From Pseudomonadota bacterium (lineage in GTDB: Bacteria; Pseudomonadota; Gammaproteobacteria; Burkholderiales; Thiobacillaceae): 64,000 nucleotides of DNA. The number at the start of each line of letters is the position of its first letter. The first letter of the stretch is position 1. The notes under the pieces are model-generated. The model made no database searches, had not been told where the DNA came from, and worked only from the letters and a program-made list of their open reading frames with translations. The stretch covers positions 1 through 64,000 of the forward strand of contig JAJXTE010000002.1 of assembly GCA_021784115.1 (NCBI GenBank). The letters are read 5' to 3'. Both the position numbers and the translations under genes were made by a program. This document shows, one piece after another, positions 1-9,516 of this stretch.

Positions 1-184
1 CGTAGACCCGCTCGGGCAGCGCCTGCAGCAGCGAGACGTCGAACAGTCCGGCAGCGATGCCGATGCCGGCGAACAGCAGACCGTTCGCGGCGAGCGCGAA
101 CGCCACCGGATAGCCCAGCAGCAGGAACACCACCAGCCCGAGGAACATCAGCGGCGCCATGTTTTCCAGCAGCGCAGCCGCCAT
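1..184 (-). CDS. TRAP transporter large permease (DctM-like), N-terminal part only (runs off window edge)
   Basis: Reverse-strand translation MAAALLENMAPLMFLGLVVFLLLGYPVAFALAANGLLFAG resembles DctM N-termini; ATGA overlap with the dctQ-like gene stop. Confidence 0.8.
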   Translation of the reverse strand, partial: MAAALLENMAPLMFLGLVVFLLLGYPVAFALAANGLLFAGIGIAAGLFDVSLLQALPERVY

Positions 185-723
185 CACACTTCCTCTTCCG
201 GCGCTTCGCGCGGCAGCACGAGATGACCGCTCAACACGGCGATCCGCTTGATGACTTCGGCCACGCCCTGCAGGGCGAGCAGGGCGAAGCCCACGGGCAG
301 CAACAGCTTCACCGGCCAGCGCAGCAGACCGCCGGCATCGGGCGACATTTCCCGGGTCACCCAGGCCTCATGGGCCATCGGCCATGAGAGCCACGTCAGC
401 AGCACGGCCATCGGCAGCAGGAACAGCAGGCCCCCGACGAGATCGATCCAGGCCTGCCCGCGTGGCCCCAACCGGTTGTAGAGAATGTCGATGCGCACAT
501 GGCCGTTGTGTTTCAGTGTGTAGCCCGCCGCCAGCAGGAACATTGCGCCGAACAGGTACCACTGGATTTCCAGCCAGGCGTTGGAGCTCTCGCCCAGCGT
601 GTAGCGCACCAGCGCATTGCCGGCAGAAATCAGGGTGGCGGCGAGCACCAGCCAGATGACGAGGCGACCGACCCGTTCGGTCAGTGCGTCGATCAGGCGG
701 GCCAGGGCAAGCAGGGGCTTCAC
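184..723 (-). CDS. TRAP transporter small permease (DctQ-like)
   Basis: C-terminal part of ORF 184..1275; GTG start at 723 (VKPLLALARLIDALTERVGRL...), four TM-like segments, adjacent to dctM-like gene. Confidence 0.85.
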   Translation of the reverse strand: MKPLLALARLIDALTERVGRLVIWLVLAATLISAGNALVRYTLGESSNAWLEIQWYLFGAMFLLAAGYTLKHNGHVRIDILYNRLGPRGQAWIDLVGGLLFLLPMAVLLTWLSWPMAHEAWVTREMSPDAGGLLRWPVKLLLPVGFALLALQGVAEVIKRIAVLSGHLVLPREAPEEEV

Positions 724-1331
724 AGCGCGCCGGTTTTCTTGAGGAATTCGTCCAGCCGTTCGGCGATCTGGTGGTAGCCGGCGGCATTGGCGTGGATGGG
801 GTCGGACTTGAGGCGGGCGTCCTTCAGCACGTCGTTGAAGGCGTCCTGTTCCAGCGGCAGCTGCATGTCCCTGGCGACACGGGCGTAGAAATCCGGCGCG
901 CCGCCGAACAGCCTGGGCTCGGGCACGCCGATCAGCACGACGTCGGCGCCGCTGGCGCGGATGGTCTGCACCAGCAGGCGCAGGTTGTTCTCGGTTGTGG
1001 CGGCCGGCTGCTGGTGCAGCATGTCGTTGCCGCCCAGGCACAGCAGCACCAGGCGCGGCTTGTACTCGGCCAGCACGGCGGGCAGGCGCTGCAGCCCGGT
1101 GGTCGTGGTGTCGCCGGGCACGCCGGCGTTGATCACGATGTGCCCGCTGAGGGTGGCCAGGACGGCGGGATAGGCCGTGTCTTCGCTCGCACCGGTGCCG
1201 TGGGTCAGGCTGTCGCCGAAGGCGACGATGACGTCGTGCGGGCTGAGCCTGGGCAGCGTCGGTGCGCGGTCGCACGCAACGAGAAAAAGAACGGCGACGA
1301 GCGCAAATAAATAGCGCCGCACCGCCAGCAT
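720..1331 (-). CDS. SGNH/GDSL arylesterase, probable lipoprotein (TesA-like)
   Basis: Lipobox-like LFLVAC, block I FGDSLTHG, GGND motif, DPIHANAAGY catalytic Asp-His block. Confidence 0.85.
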   Translation of the reverse strand: MLAVRRYLFALVAVLFLVACDRAPTLPRLSPHDVIVAFGDSLTHGTGASEDTAYPAVLATLSGHIVINAGVPGDTTTTGLQRLPAVLAEYKPRLVLLCLGGNDMLHQQPAATTENNLRLLVQTIRASGADVVLIGVPEPRLFGGAPDFYARVARDMQLPLEQDAFNDVLKDARLKSDPIHANAAGYHQIAERLDEFLKKTGAL

Positions 1332-2672
1332 TTAGTTGCCCGCCACCGTCATGTGGTCGATCAGGATGGAGCCGACCTGCTTGGAGCTGCGCCGCTCGAT
1401 GTCGCGGCCGATGGCGACGATGCCCTTGAACATCTCGGCCAGGTTGCCGGCGATGGTGATTTCCTCGACCGGGTACTGGATCTCGCCGTTTTCCACCCAG
1501 AAGCCGGCGGCGCCGCGCGAGTAGTCGCCGGTGACCATGTTGGCGCCGTGGCCGAGCAGTTCGGTGACCAGCAGGCCCGTGCCCATCTGCTTCAGCAGGC
1601 CGTCGAGGTCGTGCTCGCCGGGCGTGACGATCAGGTTGTGGCTGCCGCCGGCGTTGCCGGTGGTTTTCATGCCGAGTTTCTTCGCCGAATAGGTCGACAG
1701 GAAGTAGCCCTGCAGCACGCCGTCCCTGACGACGTCGCGGTCGAGACAGGCGACGCCTTCGCTGTCGAACGGCGCGCTGCCGAGGCCGGACGGCAGGAAG
1801 GGCGCCTCGCGGATGTTGACCAAGGGCGCGAACACCTGCTGGCCCAGGCTGTCGAGCAGGAACGACGACTTGCGGTAGAGGCTACCGCCCGACACCGCGG
1901 CGACGAAGTTGCCGATCAGGCCGGTGGCGATCGGCGCCTCGAACAGCACCGGACAGGTGCGGGTATCGAGCTTGCGGCCGTTGAGCCGGCGCACGGTGCG
2001 GGTGCCGGCGATGCGGCCGACGGTTTCGGCGGAGTCCAGATCGTTTGCATTGCGGGCGCTGGTGTACCAGTAGTCGCGCTGCATGCCGCCCTTGTCCTCG
2101 CCAATGACGGCGACCGACATGCCGTGGCGCGAGCCGGCGTAGCCGTTGCAGAAGCCGAGGCTGTTGGCATAGATGAATTGCGAGGTATGCAGGCTGACGC
2201 CGGCGCCTTCGGAATTGGTTAGCCGTTTGTCCACCGCCAGCGCCGCCGCCTCGCAGATCTGGGCGCGCTCGGCCGCCTCTTCGACGCTGAGCGCCCACGG
2301 GTGGTAAAGGTCGAGGTCGGGCACGTCCTTCGCCAGGCGGTCGGCGTCGGGCAGGCCGGCCGCCTCGTCCTCGGCGGTGTAGCGCGCGATGGTCAGGGCC
2401 TTTTCCACCGCGCTTTTCAGCGCCGCTTCCGACAGGTCCGACGTCGAGGCGTGGCCGCGCCGCTGCCCGATGTAGACGGTGACGCCGGCGCCCTTGTCCT
2501 TGTTGTATTCGATGGTCTCGATTTCACCCTGGCGCACGCTGACGCTCTGGCCGACGCCTTCGGAGATTTCGGTGTCGGCGGCCGTGGCGCCCTGTTTGGC
2601 GGCGTGCTCGATGACGATCCGGGAGAGGGCCATGAGCTGGTCGCGGGTGTAGCTGAATTGGGAGCGGGACAT
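1332..2672 (-). CDS. pmbA: Metalloprotease PmbA (TldD/PmbA family)
   Basis: 446 aa ORF with PmbA-like features (SVSVRQGEIETIEYNKDKG, GHGANMVTGDYSRGAAGFWVENGEI). Confidence 0.93.
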   Translation of the reverse strand: MSRSQFSYTRDQLMALSRIVIEHAAKQGATAADTEISEGVGQSVSVRQGEIETIEYNKDKGAGVTVYIGQRRGHASTSDLSEAALKSAVEKALTIARYTAEDEAAGLPDADRLAKDVPDLDLYHPWALSVEEAAERAQICEAAALAVDKRLTNSEGAGVSLHTSQFIYANSLGFCNGYAGSRHGMSVAVIGEDKGGMQRDYWYTSARNANDLDSAETVGRIAGTRTVRRLNGRKLDTRTCPVLFEAPIATGLIGNFVAAVSGGSLYRKSSFLLDSLGQQVFAPLVNIREAPFLPSGLGSAPFDSEGVACLDRDVVRDGVLQGYFLSTYSAKKLGMKTTGNAGGSHNLIVTPGEHDLDGLLKQMGTGLLVTELLGHGANMVTGDYSRGAAGFWVENGEIQYPVEEITIAGNLAEMFKGIVAIGRDIERRSSKQVGSILIDHMTVAGN

Positions 2673-2755
2673 GTCGGGCTATGAAAGGGAAGAGGGACGC
2701 AAGTCGGTTCGGCTGTTGTATCGATTCGGCACGTTTTGTGTGGGCAGAAACTACA

Positions 2756-3319
2756 ATGACGATAATAACAGCAACCGAAAGCCTCACCGTGCGCCTCATC
2801 GACCCTGATGCCGAGCTGGAATTCGACCCCGACGAGGTCTACGACGGGCCCAGCAAAAGCCAACAAAAACGCGAAGTCGAAGCCCTGCAAGCGCTGGGCG
2901 AAATCCTGGTCAAGCTCCCCGACGCTCAGTTCAAGCGCATCGAACTGCCGGAAGACCTGCGCGTCGCCGTGGCCGACTGCCGCAAGATCACCCAGAACGG
3001 CGCGTTGCGCCGGCAAAAGCAATATATCGGCAAGCTGATGCGGTCGGTCGACCCGGCGCCGATCCAGGCGCAGATCGACGCCTTCAACGGCGTATCTGCA
3101 GCGGAAAACGCCAAGCTGCACCAGGCCGAAAAATGGCGCGAGAAACTCATTGCCGACAACGAGGCGCTGACGCTGTTTCTTAACAGCTATCCCGACACCG
3201 ACGCCACGCATTTGCGGCAGCTCATCCGCAATGCACGCGACGAAGCGGCGCGCAGCAAGCCGCCGAAAGCCTTCCGGGAGATATTCCGGGTGATCCGCGA
3301 GGCCATGCAGGCAAAATAA
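2756..3319 (+). CDS. darP: Ribosome-associated protein YjgA/DarP (DUF615)
   Basis: PSKSQQKREVEALQALGEILVKLP and RRQKQYIGKLMR; start ATG 2756 inside ORF 2681..3319. Confidence 0.9.
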   Translation: MTIITATESLTVRLIDPDAELEFDPDEVYDGPSKSQQKREVEALQALGEILVKLPDAQFKRIELPEDLRVAVADCRKITQNGALRRQKQYIGKLMRSVDPAPIQAQIDAFNGVSAAENAKLHQAEKWREKLIADNEALTLFLNSYPDTDATHLRQLIRNARDEAARSKPPKAFREIFRVIREAMQAK

Positions 3320-3335
3320 AAAAGGGAGAGGCAGC

Positions 3336-6300
3336 ATGTGGGGACGCGTTGTCAAAATTGCACTGAGCCTGCCGTTCCTGATCGTGGCCGGGCTGTTCGG
3401 TCTCTATCTGGTTTTCGGCTTCTTTCTGGTCAACCCGCTGGCGCAGAAGCTGTTGCCCTGGATCGGCGAGAACAAGCTTGCCAGCCAGTTGAGCGTGCGC
3501 CAGGTCAGGTTCAATCCCCTCACGCTGGAGGCCACGGTGGATGGTCTCAAGCTGGCCGAGAAAGGCGGCGCCCCGCTGGCGAGTTTCGAGCGGCTCTACG
3601 TCAACCTCGACACCGTCGGCCTCTTCCGCTGGGCCTGGCGCATCCGCGACATCGAGCTCGACCAGCCGCACGCGATCGTTGAAATCCGCCGCGGCGGCAA
3701 GCTGAACTGGGCGGCGCTGATCGCCAAGCTCGACGAGGACAAGAAGCCGCCGTCCGACACGGTCGCGCGGGTGCTGATCGACCACATCAAGATCGCTGAC
3801 GGCCACATCGTCTATACCGACGCCAACCGCGCGGGCAAGCCGTTCAATGCCGTGCTGGCGCCGCTCGGCATCGAGCTCGACGGCCTCTCGACCCTGCCCG
3901 AGGATCGCGGCGATTACCTGGTCGCGGCCAAATTGCCGGAGCAGGGCGGCACCCTCAAATGGAAGGGCGACGTCGGCCTGAACCCCGTCGCGTCGAGCGG
4001 CGAACTCGGGCTGGAAGGCGTGCGGCTGGCCAAGCTGCTGCGGGTGATCAAGAGCCCGCGCAATTTCGACCTGCCGTCGGGTACTTTGGCAGCCGGCCTG
4101 CGCTACCGCTTTGCCATGGTGCGCGACAAGACGGGCGAGGACGCGCCCTGGGTGCGGGTCAACGGCGCCAATCTGGTCGTGCAGAACCTCGCGCTGGCGC
4201 CGCGCGGCGGCGGGGCACCGGTACTGCAGCTCGCCGAGGCGCGCATCGGCAACGCGAATTTCGATCTCGCCACGCGTGCGGTCGATGTTGCGAGCGTGAG
4301 TCTGACTGGCGCCAAACTGGCTGCGACGCGCGACGTCAAGGGGATACTGGACTGGCAAACGCTGTTCGGCGCAGAAGAAGGGGCGACCGCGCCCCAGCCA
4401 GCCCCACCCAGGACAGCCGAACCGATGGCGCCCTGGAAAATCGGCGTGCGCGAAATCAAGCTGGCCGACTGGGTGGCGCATTTCACCGACCAGGGCTTCG
4501 CCACGCCGCTGGGCGTGACTGCCGAGGGCTTCGGCCTGACCGCGGCGCTGACAGGCGAAGTGGGCGCCACGACCGCCATCGACGTCGGCCCGGTGAACGG
4601 CACGCTGGGCCCGGTCCGGGTGCAGTCGGGGTCGCAGCAGGTGGCGGAGTTGCAGCACGCGGCGCTGGTCAACGCGGGGATGAGGCTGGCGGAAAGCCGG
4701 GTCGATATCGAGGCGCTGGAACTGAATGGCGCCAGGACCACCGTCACGCTGGACAAGAAAAAAAACCTCAACTGGGCCGATATTCTTAAAAAAGCGCCCG
4801 GCGCACCTGCCGCCGCGCCGGCCAGGACAGACACTGCAAAAGTTTCGCCCATGGACGTGCAGCTCGCGCGCCTCAGCCTCAACGACCTCGAAGTCGACAT
4901 CGTCGACGAGTCGCCTCCCAAGCCAGTCAAGCTCGATGTCGCCAAGGGTTTCGTCACCCTGAAAGACCTCAGCCTGGATCTGGACAAGGCGGTGCCGCTG
5001 GAGGCCGGTTTTGCGCTCAAGCAGGGCGGCCGTCTCGATGCCAGCGGCACGCTCATTCCGGGCCAGGCCTCGGGCCAGTTGGACGTCAAGCTCACGGGGC
5101 TGTCGCTAAAACCCTTCGCGCCCTATGTCAACCAGTTCGCCCGGCTCAACCTGCGTTCGGGCACGGCATCGACGCACGGCAAGCTGGCGTTTGCGCAGGC
5201 GAAGTCGGGCGAGAAGCTGGATTTCCGTGGCGGGTTTGCGGTGGACGATCTGGCCATCACGGAAGAGGACACCGGGGAGGCCTTCCTCGGCTGGAAGAAA
5301 CTGTCGTCCAACAGCCTCGACGTCAGGCTCGGCCCCAATCGGCTGCACATGAACGAGCTGGTGGCGCTGAATCCGTTCGGCAAGGTGATCATTTTCGAGG
5401 ACAAGTCGATCAACCTGCAGCGCATCCTGCGTACCCAGAAATCGGACACGCCGGAGGTCGCAGCCGCAGGCAAGCCCAAACCGTCCGCTCAGTCAGATGC
5501 CTTTCCGCTGTCCATCGGCCGCCTGCGCATCGTCGGTGCGAATGCCGAGTTCGCCGATCTCTCGCTCACGCCGCAGTTCGGCACGCGCATGCACGACCTC
5601 GGCGGCGTCGTCACCGGCCTCTCCACCGATCCCGCGACCACCGCGCAGGTCGAACTCGACGGCAAGGTGGACGAGTTCGGGTCGGCGCGTATACGCGGCT
5701 CGATCCAGCCGTTCCGGGCGACCGACTTCACCGACCTGACGCTGACGTTCCGCAACCTGGAGATGACAAAGATGACGCCGTATTCGGGCAAGTTCGCCGG
5801 GCGCAAGATCGATTCCGGCAAGCTGTCGGTCGATCTCGAATACAAGATCAAGGATCGCCAGTTGGCCGGCGAGAACAAGTTCATCGTCAACAAGCTCAAG
5901 CTCGGCGAACGCGTCGACAGCCCCGATGCGCTGCATCTTCCGCTCGACCTTGCCATCGCGCTGCTGGAAGACAGCAACGGCGTCATCGACCTCGACCTGC
6001 CGGTGTCGGGCAGCCTCGACGACCCGCAGTTCAGCTACGGGAAAATCATCTGGAAAGCCATCGTCAACGTGCTGACCAAGCTGGTCACGGCGCCATTCCG
6101 CGCGCTCGGCAAGCTCCTGGGGATCAGTGCCGAGAAGATGGAGGCCGTCAATTTCGACCCTGGCAGCAGCGCGCTGTTGCCGCCCGAGCAGGAGAAGCTC
6201 AAGACCCTCTCCGAGGCCCTGGCCAAGCGACCCGCGCTGACCCTGACGCTGGAGCCCGGCTACGATCCCGAGGCCGACCGGCGTGCCCTGCAGGAACAGG

Positions 6301-6821
6301 CAATGCGCACGGAGGCCGCCACCGTTGCCGGCATCAAGCTCGCCCCCGGCGAAGCGCCCGGCCCGGTGGACGTCAACAACTACAAGATCCAGACCTGGCT
6401 CGAAGATCGCTATGCCGAAATTGCCGGCAAGGAGGAATACAAGAAGCTGCGCGCGAGCTTCCAGGACAAGAACGCGGGCGCCGCCGCGCGCGTGCTGGAG
6501 ACCGAAATGGTCGAGCGTCTTGCGCGCCGCTTCAAGACCCGTGACACCGGTCCCATCTCTGCGTTCCATTCCGAATTGCTGGAGCGGCTGACCCAGAAGA
6601 CGCAGGTCGGCGACGACGCCCTGACGAAGCTCGCGCAGGCGCGCGGCCAGGTCATGCGCGACGCGCTGGTCAAGCTGGGTCTCGACGCCAGCCGCATCGC
6701 CGTTTCCGCCCCGGTCAAACAGGCAGCCAAGGAGAAACTGGTGGGCAGCAAGATGAGCCTGGGCGCCAGCACGAAGCCCCCGACCGAAGCCGCGCCTGCC
6801 GCGGCCCCTGCGACGCCTTGA
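3336..6821 (+). CDS. Large DUF748/AsmA-like family protein
   Basis: 1161 aa, N-terminal TM anchor, repeated AsmA-like segments, DUF748-like C-terminal region. Confidence 0.8.
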   Translation: MWGRVVKIALSLPFLIVAGLFGLYLVFGFFLVNPLAQKLLPWIGENKLASQLSVRQVRFNPLTLEATVDGLKLAEKGGAPLASFERLYVNLDTVGLFRWAWRIRDIELDQPHAIVEIRRGGKLNWAALIAKLDEDKKPPSDTVARVLIDHIKIADGHIVYTDANRAGKPFNAVLAPLGIELDGLSTLPEDRGDYLVAAKLPEQGGTLKWKGDVGLNPVASSGELGLEGVRLAKLLRVIKSPRNFDLPSGTLAAGLRYRFAMVRDKTGEDAPWVRVNGANLVVQNLALAPRGGGAPVLQLAEARIGNANFDLATRAVDVASVSLTGAKLAATRDVKGILDWQTLFGAEEGATAPQPAPPRTAEPMAPWKIGVREIKLADWVAHFTDQGFATPLGVTAEGFGLTAALTGEVGATTAIDVGPVNGTLGPVRVQSGSQQVAELQHAALVNAGMRLAESRVDIEALELNGARTTVTLDKKKNLNWADILKKAPGAPAAAPARTDTAKVSPMDVQLARLSLNDLEVDIVDESPPKPVKLDVAKGFVTLKDLSLDLDKAVPLEAGFALKQGGRLDASGTLIPGQASGQLDVKLTGLSLKPFAPYVNQFARLNLRSGTASTHGKLAFAQAKSGEKLDFRGGFAVDDLAITEEDTGEAFLGWKKLSSNSLDVRLGPNRLHMNELVALNPFGKVIIFEDKSINLQRILRTQKSDTPEVAAAGKPKPSAQSDAFPLSIGRLRIVGANAEFADLSLTPQFGTRMHDLGGVVTGLSTDPATTAQVELDGKVDEFGSARIRGSIQPFRATDFTDLTLTFRNLEMTKMTPYSGKFAGRKIDSGKLSVDLEYKIKDRQLAGENKFIVNKLKLGERVDSPDALHLPLDLAIALLEDSNGVIDLDLPVSGSLDDPQFSYGKIIWKAIVNVLTKLVTAPFRALGKLLGISAEKMEAVNFDPGSSALLPPEQEKLKTLSEALAKRPALTLTLEPGYDPEADRRALQEQAMRTEAATVAGIKLAPGEAPGPVDVNNYKIQTWLEDRYAEIAGKEEYKKLRASFQDKNAGAAARVLETEMVERLARRFKTRDTGPISAFHSELLERLTQKTQVGDDALTKLAQARGQVMRDALVKLGLDASRIAVSAPVKQAAKEKLVGSKMSLGASTKPPTEAAPAAAPATP

Positions 6822-6888
6822 TGCCGACTCAAGCAGGCGGGCGCTTCGTCGTTAAGGATAGGCCTCCCTATCCGTTTGCTCTGCCCTG

Positions 6889-7689
6889 ATGTTCCGCCGA
6901 ATTCGTATTCTTCTCCTGCTGGGGGTGCTGGCCGCGGCGGTCGGTTTGACCTGGCTGGAACAGACCATGGTGCGCGCCTGGCAGATACCGCTGGATGTGG
7001 CGGTGATTCCGATCAACGGTGACGGCTCGGCGCAGGCAACGGAGACGATCCGTGCACTTCGGGCAAGCGACTTCGACGACATCGGTGCTTTCCTGGAGCG
7101 CGAGACCGCGCGCTACGGCGTGAAGCTGTCGCCGGCCGTGCAGATCGCCCTGCTGCCGGAACTGCACGAGCAGCCGCCGGCGCCGCCGCGCGACGGCAGC
7201 GTGCTGAAAACCGTGTGGTGGAGCCTGAAGCTGCGATGGTGGGTGTACCGGCAGTCCGGCGCATGGTTGCCGCAACTGGGCAGGATCAAGCTGTTCGTGC
7301 TGTACCACGCGCCGCAGGACGGCGTCGCGCTGGAACATTCGCTGGGTCTGCAGAAAGGGCTGATCGGCGTGGTGCATGCCTTTGCCGATGCCGGACAGAC
7401 ACGCCAGAACAATATCGTCATCGCGCACGAGCTGCTGCACACGCTGGGGGCGACCGACAAGTACGACGCCGAGGGCAGGCCGGTCTATCCGCAGGGCTAT
7501 GCCGAACCGGAACTGCCGCCGCAGATGCCGCGCCACGAAGCGGAGATCATGGCAGGCCGGTTGGTGAGTGCGGCCGGCCGGCTGGTGATGCCGCCCAGCC
7601 TCGACCAGTGCGTGATCGGCGCCATGACGGCGCACGAGATCGATCTCGACGAAGGCTTCCGGCGGCGGTTCGCGTCATCCGGCGGCTGA
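6889..7689 (+). CDS. Membrane-anchored/exported putative metzincin-like zinc metallopeptidase
   Basis: N-terminal hydrophobic segment and HELLHTLGATD (HExxHxxGxxD) motif. Confidence 0.55.
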   Translation: MFRRIRILLLLGVLAAAVGLTWLEQTMVRAWQIPLDVAVIPINGDGSAQATETIRALRASDFDDIGAFLERETARYGVKLSPAVQIALLPELHEQPPAPPRDGSVLKTVWWSLKLRWWVYRQSGAWLPQLGRIKLFVLYHAPQDGVALEHSLGLQKGLIGVVHAFADAGQTRQNNIVIAHELLHTLGATDKYDAEGRPVYPQGYAEPELPPQMPRHEAEIMAGRLVSAAGRLVMPPSLDQCVIGAMTAHEIDLDEGFRRRFASSGG

Positions 7690-8406
7690 GCGCTTGCGCT
7701 GCTGGTCGAGGCGCGCGAGGCCGAAGTGAATGAACGCCAGCGCGGCGAATACCGGCCCCAGCAGGTTCAGCAGGGGGACGAACTGCACCAGCCCGGTCAG
7801 CAGCCCCAGTGCCCACCAGCTGCCGCGCTCGTTCCTGAACAGGGCCGCCATTTCGGCCGCGCTCGCGTGTTCGGCGATCGCGTCGTAACGGAACAGGCGC
7901 TGGTTCAGATAGGCGGCGGCGGCGAAGGGCACGATCACGCCGACGCCGATCAGCCACAACGGCAGCGTCACCACCCACAGGGCAACAAACAGGACGATGG
8001 CGATGGCCGCGTTCCACAGGCTGCCGACGAGGCCGCCGCCGTTCTCGCGCCTGAGTTCCGGATAGTTGCGTTCGGCGACGATGCGGATCAGTGCAGACGT
8101 GCCGAACAGCGCGGTGATGACGAGCGCGGTGAGATAGACCAGGGGCACGTAGAACACCACGTGCAGCAGCGCCTGGATGCCGTTGGCGATCCATACGGGC
8201 TCGAGGCCGGTCAGCCAGGCCTGGACGCCGAGCTTGTCGAGGCCCAGTGCGATCCAGCCGGAAAAGGTGGTCCAGAACACCACGGCCAGCACCAGCCACA
8301 GCAGGCCTGCCGCCAGCATCGGCCACACCACCACCCACAGCACGCGCGGCTGGAAGAGGTCGCGCAGGGCGCGCGCCAGCGCGTCGAGTACGGAAGTCAT
8401 ACCCAT
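7675..8406 (-). CDS. EI24 domain-containing (CysZ-like) membrane protein
   Basis: 243 aa with multiple hydrophobic segments; MGMTSVLDALARALRDLFQPRVLWVVVWP typical of EI24 family. Confidence 0.75.
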   Translation of the reverse strand: MGMTSVLDALARALRDLFQPRVLWVVVWPMLAAGLLWLVLAVVFWTTFSGWIALGLDKLGVQAWLTGLEPVWIANGIQALLHVVFYVPLVYLTALVITALFGTSALIRIVAERNYPELRRENGGGLVGSLWNAAIAIVLFVALWVVTLPLWLIGVGVIVPFAAAAYLNQRLFRYDAIAEHASAAEMAALFRNERGSWWALGLLTGLVQFVPLLNLLGPVFAALAFIHFGLARLDQQRKRSAAG

Positions 8407-8951
8407 ACCCGCAATGCCGACTTCGGGCGGAACACGGCGACCGTGCCCGGGCGCGCGTCGAGATACGGCCCGCCGATGAGGTCGATGCAGTAGGGCACGG
8501 CGGCGAAGATGCCATCGAGCGTTTCCTTGATCGCCTTGGGCTGCCCCGGCAGGTTGAGAATCAGGCTGGCGCCGCGGGTGACGCCGACCTGACGCGACAG
8601 GATGGCGGTCGGCACGTATTGCAGCGAGACCGCGCGCATCGCCTCGCCGAACCCGGGCAGCACCTTGTGCGCGACGGCGAGCGTGGCCTCCGGCGTGACG
8701 TCGCGCGGCGCCGGTCCGGTGCCGCCGGTGGTGAGGATCAGCGGACAGCGTTCGACGTCGGCCAGTTCGACCAGCGTCGCCTCGATCTGCGCCTGCTCGT
8801 CGGGAATCAGCCGGGTGACGAATTCGGCGGAATTGGCCAGCACCTCGCCAAACCAGGCTTCGAGTGCGGGCAGGCCCTTGTCTTCGTAGACGCCGCTGCT
8901 GGCGCGGTCGCTGATCGAAACGAGGCCGATGCGGACGGGTTCGTGAGTCAT
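8397..8951 (-). CDS. mog: Molybdopterin adenylyltransferase (MogA/MoaB family)
   Basis: IGLVSISDRASSGVYEDKGLPAL..., LTTGGTGPAPRDVTPEAT, LPGQPKAIKETLDGIFAAVPYCIDLIGGPY. Confidence 0.92.
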   Translation of the reverse strand: MTHEPVRIGLVSISDRASSGVYEDKGLPALEAWFGEVLANSAEFVTRLIPDEQAQIEATLVELADVERCPLILTTGGTGPAPRDVTPEATLAVAHKVLPGFGEAMRAVSLQYVPTAILSRQVGVTRGASLILNLPGQPKAIKETLDGIFAAVPYCIDLIGGPYLDARPGTVAVFRPKSALRVWV

Positions 8952-9024
8952 GTGGTCAGAAAAGAGGGTTGCGCGAGTGCCTGAATTTAGCAGAATGCAG
9001 GGAAAGTGGCAGAAGGAGGACGGG

Positions 9025-9516
9025 ATGAAGCTGATCAAGATGGCGCTGGCGGCAGGCTGTTTATGGGCGACTGCGGTGCTGGCCGACCCGCCTCCGGGCT
9101 ATCCGTTCGTCGGCTTCGACGCCGGCCTCAAGGCGGCGAAGTCGAGCGGCAAGCCTATCTTCCTGTATTTCGGGCGCTACGGCTGCGCGTGGTGCGACCA
9201 CACCAACAAGGTGACCTTTTCCGACGCGGCGCTGAAAAAACTGTACAGCGACAACTACGAACTGGTCTATGTCGACGCCGAGTCGGGCAAGCGGCTGACG
9301 CTGCCCTCCGGCGAGCGCATCACCGAGGCCGAGCTGGGCGCGCGCCTGCAGGCGTTCGCCACGCCGCTGTTCGTGTACCTGACGCCGCAGGGCGACAAGA
9401 TCATGCAGATTCCCGGTTTCAAGACCGTGCAGGATTTCCGCGATTACGACCGCTATGTGCGCGGCGGCTACTACAAGCAGAAAACCCTGCTCCAGTTTCT
9501 GGACGGCAAGTCGTGA
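9025..9516 (+). CDS. Exported thioredoxin-fold protein (CAWC motif)
   Basis: Signal peptide, FLYFGRYGCAWCDHTNKVTFSDAALKK; start ATG 9025. Confidence 0.8.
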   Translation: MKLIKMALAAGCLWATAVLADPPPGYPFVGFDAGLKAAKSSGKPIFLYFGRYGCAWCDHTNKVTFSDAALKKLYSDNYELVYVDAESGKRLTLPSGERITEAELGARLQAFATPLFVYLTPQGDKIMQIPGFKTVQDFRDYDRYVRGGYYKQKTLLQFLDGKS

